Assembly (NCBI GenBank): GCA_046729975.1
Contig: JBKPHS010000021.1
Location: 1 to 14,651 of the forward strand
Origin: JBKPHS01 sp046729975
Lineage (GTDB): Bacteria > Actinomycetota > Thermoleophilia > Solirubrobacterales > Thermoleophilaceae
Direction of reading: 5' to 3'
Length of the DNA stretch: 14,651 bases
In this document: positions 6,622 through 14,398 of the stretch, piece by piece
Position numbering within the stretch: position 1 is the first letter of the stretch
Layout of the letters: each line of letters starts with the position of its first letter
Program-made: the position numbers and the translations under genes
Notes under the pieces: generated by a model
The model's input: the letters and a program-made list of their open reading frames with translations, nothing else
The model's database searches: none
Told to the model about the DNA's origin: nothing

Positions 6622-9600
6622 CTACTCGGCCTGAAGCGCCGCGCGTACGATCGCGTTCTGGGTGGCGCGGTGGGCCGCCGTGTACCCCTCGCCCGGACTC
6701 GCGCGCAGCTCGCGGCCGACGTAGTCGTAGGCGATGCCCTCGGGCAGGATCGCGTCGAGGCGAGGCTTCATGTACGCCCGCGCCCCCATGTTGCGCGGCT
6801 CCTCCTGCACCCAGCAGATCGTGTCGAGCGACGGATAGCTCGCCATCAGCTCCTTGAGCTCGTTCTCGGCGAACGGGTACAGCAGCTCCACGCGCGCGAT
6901 CGCGACATGCTCGGCCTTGGGCCGCAGGTCCGATGCGACCAGGTCGTAGTAGATCTTCCCCGAGCAGAGCACGAGCCGCGTGACCTGCTCCCGCGGGGCA
7001 GGCAGCGCCGGGTCGTCGATCACTGCCTGGAAGCCGCCGTCGGTCAGGTCCTCGAGCCGTGAGGTCGCGGCCGGCAGGCGGAGCAGGCTCTTTGGAGTCA
7101 TCACGACGAGCGGGCGCTGCTTCTGGACGAGCGCCTGCCGGCGCAGGAGGTGGAAGTACTGGGCCGGCGTCGTGCAGTTCGCGACGCGGATGTTCCCCTC
7201 GGCGGCGAGCTGGAGGAACCGCTCGAGCCGGCCGCTCGAGTGCTCGGGCCCCGACCCCTCGTAGCCATGTGGCAGCAGCAGGGTGAGGCGGGTCGTCTGG
7301 CCCCACTTGGCGAGTCCCGAGACGAGGAACTGGTCGACGATCACCTGAGCGCTGTTCACGAAGTCGCCGAACTGTGCCTCCCAGAGCACGAGCGCCTCGG
7401 GCGCCTGCGCGCTGTAGCCGTACTCGAAGCCGAGGCAGGCCTGCTCCGACAGCGGGCTGTTGTGCAGCTCGAAGGGCGCGCTCGCGTCGCGGAGGTTCTG
7501 GATCGGCGCGTGCGGTTCGCCCGTCTTCGAGTCGTGGAGCACCAGGTGGCGCTGGCTGAACGTGCCGCGCTCGGTGTCCTGACCGGTCAGCCGGATCGGC
7601 ACCCGCTGGCAGAGCAGCGAGGCGAACGCGAGCGCCTCGGCGTGCGCCCAGTCGATGCCGCCGTCGCCGGCCAGCGACTCCCGACGCCGCTCGAGCTGGG
7701 GAGCGAGCTTGCGGTGCACGTTGAACCCCTCGGGCACCTTCAGCAGCTGCTCGTTGAGGCTCCGCAGCGTCTCTGCCGGAACCGTCGTCCTGGGTTCGCT
7801 GCTGGCGCTCCGGTCGAGCTCGAACTCGCCCGTGTCGTCGCTCGCGCGCTCCATCGAGGCCTTCAGCTCCGCGTGGGCGTCGCCGACGCGCTGGTAGGCC
7901 TCGGCGGAGAGCTTCTGCGCGTACTCGGTGCTCATCACGCCCTCGTCGACCAGCCGCTCCGCGTAGAGCTTGCGCACGGGAGGGTGCTTCTTGATCAGCT
8001 CGTACATGAGCGGCTGGGTATAGGCCGGCTCGTCAGTCTCGTTGTGGCCGAAGCGCCGGTAGCCGACGAGGTCGATCAGGATGTCGCGGCCGAAGCGCTC
8101 GCGGAAGTCCATCGCCAGGCGCACGGCGGCGATGCAGGCCTCCACGTCGTCGGCGTTCACGTGGATGATCGGGACGTCGTAGCCCTTCGCGAGGTCGGAG
8201 GCGTAGCGCGTCGAGCGGCCCTCGTCCGGGTCGGTGGTGAACCCGAGCTGGTTGTTGGTGATGATGTGGAGGGTCCCGCCCGTGCTGTAGCCGTCGATCG
8301 CCTGGAGGTTGAGCGTCTCGGCCACGATGCCCTGGCCCGGGAAGGCGGCGTCGCCGTGGATCAGCACCGGCAGGACGACCGAGGGATCGTGATTGGCCTC
8401 GCAGCTCTTGCGGCTGGTCTGATCGGCGCGGGAGCGTCCCTCGACCACCGGGTTCACGTACTCCAGGTGGCTCGGGTTCGGCGACAGCGTGACGGTCACG
8501 CCCTTGCCGGAGCGCGTCTTGTAGTTGCCGGCGGCGCCGTGGTGGTACTTCACGTCGCCGGTCCCGCCCTCCGGCATCGCAGTGTCCGCCTCGAGGCTCG
8601 ACTCGCCCTCGAACTCCACGAGGATCGACTCGTACGAGCGGCCGACGGTGTGCGCCAGCACGTTGAGGCGTCCGCGGTGGGCCATGCCGATCACGACCTC
8701 GCGCGCTCCCCCGGAGGAGGCCATCTCGAGGGTCTGGTCGAGCATCGGCACGAGCATGTCCATGCCCTCGATCGAGAACTGCTTCTTCCCGAGGAAGGCC
8801 TTGTGGAGGTAGCTCTCGAGCGCCTCGACCTCGGACAGACGCGCCAGCAGGGCACGCCGGTCGTCCGCTCCGAGCGGCGCGCGATGCTCACCGGACTCGA
8901 TCGTCTGCCGGAGCCAGACGCGCTGCTGGTGATCGGAGATGTGCTCGATCTCGTACGCGATCGTGCCGCAGTAGGTCTCGTGCAGGTGCGGGAGGGCCTC
9001 GGCAAACGTCTCGCCGGGCACGGCCACGCGGAGGACGGAGGCGGGGATCGCCTGCATGAGCTCGGGCGTGAGGTTGACGCTGGCGGGATCGAGCGCCGGG
9101 TCGCCCACCGGCGCCGACCCGAGCGGGTCGAGGCGGGCCGCCAGGTGCCCGTGCATCCGGTGTGCCTTGACGATCGAGGTGGCCGCCTGCACGGCTTGGA
9201 GCAAGGCCTCGTCGGGCGCCGCCGGCACCGCCGGCCTGACCGCCGAGGGTGCCGGCTCGGCGGCGGTGACAGCGCCGGCTCCGTCGTGGAGCTGCGCGCT
9301 GACGCCGAGCGCCTCGAAGACCCCCTCGTAGAAGCCGTCCTCGCCCTGGAGCAGCTGGTCGACGCGCCGCAGGAAGGCACCCGACTCGGCGCCCTGGATC
9401 ACCCGGTGGTCGTAGGTGCTCGTCATCGTCATCACCTTCGAGACACCGAGCTCCCGGAGCTTCGCCGGATCTGCCTGGGCCAGACCGGGCGGGTACGCGA
9501 TCGCCCCTGTAGCCACGATCGTGCCCTGACCAGGCATCAGCCTGGGCACGGACGCCACCGTGCCGAGGCCGCCCGGGTTCGTCAGCGAGATGCTCGCCCC

Positions 9601-10842
9601 CTGGTAGTCGTCGGGCGGCAGCTTGTTGTCGCGAGCCCCATAGACAAGCTCGTCGTAGCGCTCGACGAACGCGTTGAAGTCCATGCCATCGGCCCGCTTC
9701 AGCACCGGCACGACGAGTGAGCGCGTGCCGTCCTTGCGCTCGACGTCGACGGCCAGCCCGAGGCTCACCGCGCCCGGATCGACTCGCTGAGGCTTGCTGT
9801 CCACCTCGGCGTAGGAGTGGCCCATGACGGGCATCTCGCGGGCCGCCTGGACGATGGCCCAGGCGATCAGATGCGTGAACGAGAGCTTCTTCTCGGCCGC
9901 CTTGAGCGCCTTGCGCCGTGCGTCGAGCACATCAACGGGCACGGTCCTGAAGCTCGTGGCCGTCGGGATCGAGCGGCTCTCGTTCATGAAGCGCACGAGG
10001 GTGGCGGCCGGCCCGCGGATCGGGGTGGCCCCGGCAGCGCGCGCCGCCCCGCCGTCCTCGATGGCGGCGAGCACGTCGTCCTTCGTCACGCGCCCGCGCG
10101 GCCCGCTCCCTGGCACGCTCGCGACGTCGATGCCGTGGGCGCTCGCGATTCGCTCGGCCACGGGGGTCGCGTTGCCGGCGCCGTTGCCGGCCGCGGGCGG
10201 CGCTTCCGCCGGCCGCTCGGGCTCCGCCGGCGCCGCCGGCGCGGCGCCGTCACCGGGCGCTATACGAGCCACGACCGTCCCGCTCGCCACTGTCTCGTCG
10301 GGCTCGACCAGCAGCTCGGTGACGGTGCCCGCGACCGGCGCCGGTATCTCCGCGTCGACCTTGTCGGTAGAGATCTCGACGAGGGTCTGCTCGCGCTCGA
10401 CGCGGTCGCCGGCCTTCACGCGCCACTCGAGCACGGTGCCCTCGGCCACCGAATCGCCCATCTGCGGCAAGACCACGTCCACGAGCTCCGAGTCCGCGGC
10501 GGAGGGGCGCGCCTCGGCCGCAACGGGCTCGGCGCCGTTGCCCCCAGCGGCCGGCTGCTCGGTGTCCGGCGCGGTCGGCTCGGCACCGTCGCCGCCGACC
10601 GTGATCTCGCCGAGCACCGCGCCGACGCCCACCGTCTGGTCGGCGTCCGCGACGATCTTGGTGAGCATGCCGGCGGCGGGAGCTGGGACCTCGGTATCGA
10701 CTTTGTCGGTCGAGACCTCGACTAGCGGCTCGTCCTCGGAGACCGCCTCCCCGACCTGCTTGAGCCAGCCGAGGACCGTGCCCTCCGTCACCGATTCGCC
10801 CATCTGGGGCATCGTGATCTGGACGGTCGTGCCGGTTGCCAT
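6622..10842 (-). CDS. kgd: multifunctional 2-oxoglutarate dehydrogenase: lipoyl-lipoyl-PSBD-E2-E1 fusion
   Basis: This 1406-residue fusion contains, in order: lipoyl domain 1 (about 8-80, STDKV with Lys47); an Ala/Pro-rich linker; lipoyl domain 2 (about 121-194, Lys161; about half identical to the first); a second linker; a peripheral-subunit-binding domain (about 227-261, GIDVASVPGSGPRGRVTKDD); an E2 succinyltransferase domain (about 280-515, catalytic YDHR with His479); and an E1 2-oxoglutarate dehydrogenase (about 545-1406, with GMAHRGRLN at 719-727, the thiamine-diphosphate segment GDAAF to NNQ at 830-865, and FGHNETDEPAY at 931-941). It would convert 2-oxoglutarate to succinyl-CoA; the E3 subunit is not in the window. 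Mycobacterial Kgd and corynebacterial OdhA share the E2-E1 part but lack lipoyl domains. The ATG at 10842 is preferred: GAGGG precedes it and a lipoyl strand follows at once. The frame extends to 10917 but would overlap the divergent gene. Confidence 0.95.
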   Translation of the reverse strand: MATGTTVQITMPQMGESVTEGTVLGWLKQVGEAVSEDEPLVEVSTDKVDTEVPAPAAGMLTKIVADADQTVGVGAVLGEITVGGDGAEPTAPDTEQPAAGGNGAEPVAAEARPSAADSELVDVVLPQMGDSVAEGTVLEWRVKAGDRVEREQTLVEISTDKVDAEIPAPVAGTVTELLVEPDETVASGTVVARIAPGDGAAPAAPAEPERPAEAPPAAGNGAGNATPVAERIASAHGIDVASVPGSGPRGRVTKDDVLAAIEDGGAARAAGATPIRGPAATLVRFMNESRSIPTATSFRTVPVDVLDARRKALKAAEKKLSFTHLIAWAIVQAAREMPVMGHSYAEVDSKPQRVDPGAVSLGLAVDVERKDGTRSLVVPVLKRADGMDFNAFVERYDELVYGARDNKLPPDDYQGASISLTNPGGLGTVASVPRLMPGQGTIVATGAIAYPPGLAQADPAKLRELGVSKVMTMTSTYDHRVIQGAESGAFLRRVDQLLQGEDGFYEGVFEALGVSAQLHDGAGAVTAAEPAPSAVRPAVPAAPDEALLQAVQAATSIVKAHRMHGHLAARLDPLGSAPVGDPALDPASVNLTPELMQAIPASVLRVAVPGETFAEALPHLHETYCGTIAYEIEHISDHQQRVWLRQTIESGEHRAPLGADDRRALLARLSEVEALESYLHKAFLGKKQFSIEGMDMLVPMLDQTLEMASSGGAREVVIGMAHRGRLNVLAHTVGRSYESILVEFEGESSLEADTAMPEGGTGDVKYHHGAAGNYKTRSGKGVTVTLSPNPSHLEYVNPVVEGRSRADQTSRKSCEANHDPSVVLPVLIHGDAAFPGQGIVAETLNLQAIDGYSTGGTLHIITNNQLGFTTDPDEGRSTRYASDLAKGYDVPIIHVNADDVEACIAAVRLAMDFRERFGRDILIDLVGYRRFGHNETDEPAYTQPLMYELIKKHPPVRKLYAERLVDEGVMSTEYAQKLSAEAYQRVGDAHAELKASMERASDDTGEFELDRSASSEPRTTVPAETLRSLNEQLLKVPEGFNVHRKLAPQLERRRESLAGDGGIDWAHAEALAFASLLCQRVPIRLTGQDTERGTFSQRHLVLHDSKTGEPHAPIQNLRDASAPFELHNSPLSEQACLGFEYGYSAQAPEALVLWEAQFGDFVNSAQVIVDQFLVSGLAKWGQTTRLTLLLPHGYEGSGPEHSSGRLERFLQLAAEGNIRVANCTTPAQYFHLLRRQALVQKQRPLVVMTPKSLLRLPAATSRLEDLTDGGFQAVIDDPALPAPREQVTRLVLCSGKIYYDLVASDLRPKAEHVAIARVELLYPFAENELKELMASYPSLDTICWVQEEPRNMGARAYMKPRLDAILPEGIAYDYVGRELRASPGEGYTAAHRATQNAIVRAALQAE

Positions 10843-10910
10843 CTGCCCTCGGGAACTGTAGCCCGTGCCAGGACCCCTGGACAGCCTCTGCAAATAACCT
10901 GCCTCGCGGC
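10843..10910. promoter_or_regulatory. divergent control region between the ODH fusion and the FAD oxidase
   Basis: These 68 bases must hold promoters for both divergent genes. CCAGG (10868-10872) and CCTGG (10876-10880) form a perfect 5-bp inverted repeat with a 3-base spacer, a possible operator. TACAGT on the minus strand (10860 to 10855) and TAACCT on the plus strand (10895-10900) fit the TANNNT -10 pattern, 12 and 10 bases before the respective ATGs. No good -35 boxes are visible. The FAD oxidase has no ribosome site, so it may be translated from a leaderless transcript. Confidence 0.35.
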
Positions 10911-12497
10911 ATGGCACTAACCGCGCGACGCCTTAAGCACTGGGGCTGGGGCTACGAGGACCAGCAGCCCTCGCCCGAGCAGGTGCGGGCGACCGCACAG
11001 GCCGCCCGCGAGCACCTCGGCTTCGAGCCCGCGGACGTCCAGCAGCCCGTGCCTCTCGACGCGGTCGACCTTCCGCCGCCGCGGCTCGAGCCGCCGGACT
11101 CGCTGGCGACGATCTGCTCGACCGAGGCCTATGACCGTGTGGCGCACTCCTACGGCAAGAGCTATCGCGACGTGGTGCGGGCGTTCAACGGCCGCTTCGA
11201 CCACCCGCCGGACGTGGTCGCCTTTCCCCGCTCGGAGCAGGAGATAGAGGCGCTGCTCGCGTGGTGCTCGGACGCGACCTCGGCGGCGATCCCGTTCGGT
11301 GGCGGCACGAGCGTGGTCGGCGGCGTCGAGCCGGCCGTGAGCGAGAGGTACGCGGGCGCCGTGTCCATCGACCTGAAGGCCCTCGACCGCGTCCTCGAGG
11401 TCGATCCCGCCTCCCGGGCGGCGCTGATCCAGGCCGGTGCCACCGGGCCGCGACTCGAGGATCAGCTGCGCGAGCACGGGCTCACGCTGCGTCACTTCCC
11501 GCAGTCCTTCGAGTACTCGACGCTGGGCGGCTGGCTCGCGACGCGCGCGGGCGGCCACTTCGCGACTCTCTACACGCACATCGACGACCTGACCGAGTCC
11601 GTGCGTGCCCTGACGCCGAGCGGGGTGTGGGAGAGCCGGCGGCTGCCGGCATCGGGCGCGGGGCCGAGCCCGGACCGGCTGCTGGTCGGTTCCGAAGGAG
11701 CTCTCGGAGTGATCACCGAGGCTTGGATGCGCGTTCAGGAACGGCCCGGGTTCAAGGCCTCTGCGGGAGTCCGGTTCGAGGGATTCCCCGCCGGCGCCCG
11801 TGCGGTTCGGGCGCTCGCGCAGTCGGGGCTTAACCCGTCGAACTGCCGGCTGCTGGATCCCTCCGAGGCCCGCCTGACTGGTGCCGCGCCGGCCGGCCGT
11901 GCCCTGCTGGTCCTCGGCTTCGAGTCGGCCGACCACCCGCTCGATGCCTGGATGGAGCGCGGCCTCGAGCTCTGCCGCGACCATGGCGGGGAGGTGGAGG
12001 ACCCGCGCTCCGGGGAAGGCGGAGGCTCCGACGCGTGGCGCAGCGCCTTCCTCCAGGCGCCCTACCTTCGGGACACGCTGGTCGCCGCCGGCGTCCTGAG
12101 CGAGACCTTCGAGACGGCTATCACGTGGGACCGGCTCGAGCCGTTCGTCGACGAGGTGCGCGGCACGGCCGAAGCCGCGCTGCGCGAGGCCTGCGGAGCC
12201 GGGCGCGTGACCTGCCGTCTCACGCACGTGTACCCGGACGGTGCGGCACCCTACTTCACGGTGCTCGGCCCGGCCAGGCGCGGCTCCGAGCTCGAGCAGT
12301 GGCAGGCGGTCAAGGATGCCGCATCGGAGGCGATCGCAGCCGCGGGCGGAACCATCACGCACCACCACGCGGTCGGCCGCGACCATCGGCCCTGGTACGA
12401 CCACCAGCGTCCAGAGCCGTTCGCGTCAGCAGTGCGCGCGGCCAAGGCCGCGCTCGACCCCGCCGGAATCCTCAACCCGGGCGTGCTGGTCGGATGA
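10911..12497 (+). CDS. FAD-binding oxidase, alkyldihydroxyacetonephosphate synthase-like
   Basis: This 528-residue flavoprotein belongs to the VAO/PCMH fold family and is closest in pattern to alkyl-DHAP synthase (AGPS). The N-terminus has the AGPS-like LKHWGWGYED. Residues 128-138 are the FAD loop PFGGGTSVVGG. Residues 196-227 hold FPQSFEYSTLGGWLATRAGG, the signature AGPS segment. Residues 257-271 are LLVGSEGALGVITEA. The C-terminus has THHHAVGRDHRPWY (His484-486) and the closing DPAGILNPG. AGPS swaps the acyl chain of acyl-DHAP for a fatty alcohol, making ether lipids; bacterial relatives may instead oxidise 2-hydroxy acids. The ATG at 10911 is chosen over an upstream in-frame ATG (10836) that lies inside the divergent gene. 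The next gene overlaps it by ATGA. The fold is certain; the AGPS reaction is only probable. Confidence 0.87.
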   Translation: MALTARRLKHWGWGYEDQQPSPEQVRATAQAAREHLGFEPADVQQPVPLDAVDLPPPRLEPPDSLATICSTEAYDRVAHSYGKSYRDVVRAFNGRFDHPPDVVAFPRSEQEIEALLAWCSDATSAAIPFGGGTSVVGGVEPAVSERYAGAVSIDLKALDRVLEVDPASRAALIQAGATGPRLEDQLREHGLTLRHFPQSFEYSTLGGWLATRAGGHFATLYTHIDDLTESVRALTPSGVWESRRLPASGAGPSPDRLLVGSEGALGVITEAWMRVQERPGFKASAGVRFEGFPAGARAVRALAQSGLNPSNCRLLDPSEARLTGAAPAGRALLVLGFESADHPLDAWMERGLELCRDHGGEVEDPRSGEGGGSDAWRSAFLQAPYLRDTLVAAGVLSETFETAITWDRLEPFVDEVRGTAEAALREACGAGRVTCRLTHVYPDGAAPYFTVLGPARRGSELEQWQAVKDAASEAIAAAGGTITHHHAVGRDHRPWYDHQRPEPFASAVRAAKAALDPAGILNPGVLVG

Positions 12498-13501
12498 GCG
12501 ACGCCCGCCGCCGGCGCGAGCTCGCCCGCGCCGACCAGATACTGCGTGGCCTCTGGCGGCTGCGGCTTCCGATCCGCGCCTGGCCGGGCGTGCCACATGT
12601 GAACGCGTTCGCCATAGCCGCGGGCAGCGGCGTCGTTCTCGTCGACACCGGGCTGCACGAGCCGGGGGCGCTCGGCCAGCTCGAGCTCGCGCTCGACCAC
12701 GCCGGACTCAGGCTCGAGCACGTGCGGCTACTCGCCTGCACGCACGCCCACAGCGACCACTGCGGGCTGGCCGGCCCGATCGTGGACGCCTCCGGCTGCG
12801 AGGTCTGGATCCACCCCAACCACGCGCACATGACGGCGGCCGCCGAGGATCCCGACCGCAACCTCGAGCGGCGGATCGAGATCGCGCGCCAGGCCGGCGT
12901 GCCGGAGGAGCTGATCGCAAGCCACTACGAGTCGCGGCGCGGTCGGGGCATCGGCGTGGCGCGAGTCGTGGCGCCGGATCGCGATCTGGTGCCGGGGGTG
13001 GAGATCGAGACGGATCTCGGCGCCTGGCAGGTGTACGAGACGCCCGGTCATGCCCCCTCGCACGTCTGCCTCCACGAGCCCGAGCGTGGCCTGCTGCTGT
13101 CGGGCGACCACCTTCTCGGCCGCGTGTCGCTCTACTACGACTACGGCTACACGCCCGATCCGGCGGGCGAGTTCCTCAACAGCCTCGACGTGGTGGACGC
13201 GCTCGACGCGCGCCTCTGCCTAGCGGGCCACGGGCGCCCGTTCCGCGACGTGCATGCCCACGCGGAGGCGAACCGCGCGGCGGTCGGAGAGCGAGTCGCG
13301 CGCGTACGTGCGGCGCTCGACGGCGGTGCGGCCCCGCGGACCGCCTTCGAGCTCGTGCCGGCGGTCCTCGGGGAGGAGCAGCCGAGCCCGATGATGAGCG
13401 CCTGGGGGCTGTCCGAGGCGCTCTGCTACCTCCGCCACCTAGAGCTCGCGGGCCACGCCGAGAAGGTGGGCGATGGACCGGACCGCTGGGCTCTGCGTTA
13501 G
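12494..13501 (+). CDS. metallo-beta-lactamase-fold hydrolase (LACTB2/glyoxalase II-like)
   Basis: This 335-residue protein carries the complete two-metal ligand set: THAHSDH (His84, His86, Asp88, His89), His186 in ETPGHAPSH, Asp205 in LLSGDH, and His246 in LAGHGRP. VVLVDTG (47-53) is the usual first strand. The C-terminal part (about 270-335) looks like the small winged-helix domain of LACTB2-like members, with MMSAWGLSEALCYLRHLELAG. The family hydrolyses thioesters, lactones, phosphoesters or RNA, so the reaction is open. The ATG at 12494 overlaps the stop of the FAD oxidase (ATGA), implying translational coupling and a shared pathway. Its TAG stop overlaps the TAA stop of the convergent LLM gene inside the four bases TTAG (13498-13501). 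Confidence 0.9.
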   Translation: MSDARRRRELARADQILRGLWRLRLPIRAWPGVPHVNAFAIAAGSGVVLVDTGLHEPGALGQLELALDHAGLRLEHVRLLACTHAHSDHCGLAGPIVDASGCEVWIHPNHAHMTAAAEDPDRNLERRIEIARQAGVPEELIASHYESRRGRGIGVARVVAPDRDLVPGVEIETDLGAWQVYETPGHAPSHVCLHEPERGLLLSGDHLLGRVSLYYDYGYTPDPAGEFLNSLDVVDALDARLCLAGHGRPFRDVHAHAEANRAAVGERVARVRAALDGGAAPRTAFELVPAVLGEEQPSPMMSAWGLSEALCYLRHLELAGHAEKVGDGPDRWALR

Positions 13502-14394
13502 CTCCGAGCCCGCTCGACCGCCGCTCGCACGCCGGGAACCACCTCGCCCACGAACAGGTCGAGCTGCTCGGCGCTCCCGTCGTCGGGCCAGAAGACGAAC
13601 GTGTCGAGTCCGAGCTCGAGCGCCCACAGGGCCAGCGTCTCCACCCAGTGCTCGGCGGGGCCGTCGAGCGGGCGCTCGCCGCGCTCGCCGCCTGTGATGG
13701 TGCCGCTCACGTTATACAGCCGGCGCACCTCGCGCGGATCGCGGCCGGCCTCCGAGGCCGCGTCGTCGACCCGCCGCGAGGCCTCCGCTGCCTGTTCCGG
13801 CGGCATGCGGCCGAGCGACGGGATCCAGCCGTCCGCCAGTCGGCCGGTGAGCCCGAGCATCCGGGGCCTGTAGGCCCCGACCCAGATGCCTATCGGGTGG
13901 GGCGGCGGCGGTCCGGGCTTGTAGCCACTCAGCCTGTAGTGCTCGCCCTCGAACGACACCGAGCGCTCGCCGCTCCATACGAGCCGGATCAGCTGGATCG
14001 CCTCCTCGAGGGCGTCGACCGCATCGCGCGGCGAGCGCCGCGGACCGCCCATGCCCGCGATCGCGTCCCAGAAGCTGCCCGCGCCGAGACCGAGCTCGAA
14101 GCGGCCGCCGCTGATCGCGTCCAGCGAGGCGGCCTGTTTCGCGATCATGGCCGGCAGCCGCAGGGGCAGGTTCGTCACGTCCGGGAACACGCTGACCCGC
14201 GTGGTCTCCGCCAGCAGCGCCGCCATCAGCATCCAGGTCTCGAGGAAGCGGCGCTGGTAGGGGTGGTCCTGGATGCCTATGAGCTCGAGGCCCGCCTCGT
14301 CGGCCACCCTTGCGAGCGCGCGGGAGTTGTCGTAGGCGTCCACCTCCGGGACCAGGGAGACGCCGAACCCCACGGGCCTCCCGTAGTCCGGCAT
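13498..14394 (-). CDS. LLM-class (F420-dependent type) oxidoreductase
   Basis: This 298-residue luciferase-like protein has the usual family marks: VGFGVSLVPEVDAY at the N-terminus; IQDHPYQRRFLETW (41-54); TRVSVFPDVTNLPLR (65-79); the strongly conserved LDAISGGRFELGLGAG (91-106); and LADGWIPS (186-193). Members use F420 or FMN for hydride transfers, and the superfamily includes methylene-tetrahydromethanopterin reductase and F420-dependent glucose-6-phosphate dehydrogenase. F420 is likely in an actinobacterium, but the cofactor is inferred from context. The ATG at 14394 lies 4 bases after the metF stop with no clear ribosome site, so translation is probably coupled to metF. The substrate is unknown. 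Confidence 0.9.
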   Translation of the reverse strand: MPDYGRPVGFGVSLVPEVDAYDNSRALARVADEAGLELIGIQDHPYQRRFLETWMLMAALLAETTRVSVFPDVTNLPLRLPAMIAKQAASLDAISGGRFELGLGAGSFWDAIAGMGGPRRSPRDAVDALEEAIQLIRLVWSGERSVSFEGEHYRLSGYKPGPPPPHPIGIWVGAYRPRMLGLTGRLADGWIPSLGRMPPEQAAEASRRVDDAASEAGRDPREVRRLYNVSGTITGGERGERPLDGPAEHWVETLALWALELGLDTFVFWPDDGSAEQLDLFVGEVVPGVRAAVERARS

Positions 14395-14398
14395 GCGC

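Noticed and set aside
7150..9720. An 856-codon open frame on the plus strand opposite the 2-oxoglutarate dehydrogenase.
   Set aside because: It is the antisense shadow of a firmly identified gene in GC-rich DNA. Its translation shows no recognisable family and the composition (Arg, Ala, Val, Leu, His) typical of such shadows.
10196..10260. GCC/GGC-rich runs that look like a simple repeat or hairpins.
   Set aside because: They encode the Ala/Pro-rich flexible linker after lipoyl domain 2, which explains the base pattern.
10843..10917. Longer N-termini for the ODH fusion (to 10917) and the FAD oxidase (from 10836).
   Set aside because: The extensions would overlap each other across the divergent promoter region and add residues with no family match; the later ATGs place the first conserved motifs at normal positions.
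10917..12404. A 495-codon minus-strand frame opposite the FAD oxidase.
   Set aside because: It is an antisense shadow of a well-conserved flavoprotein gene, with no motifs of its own.
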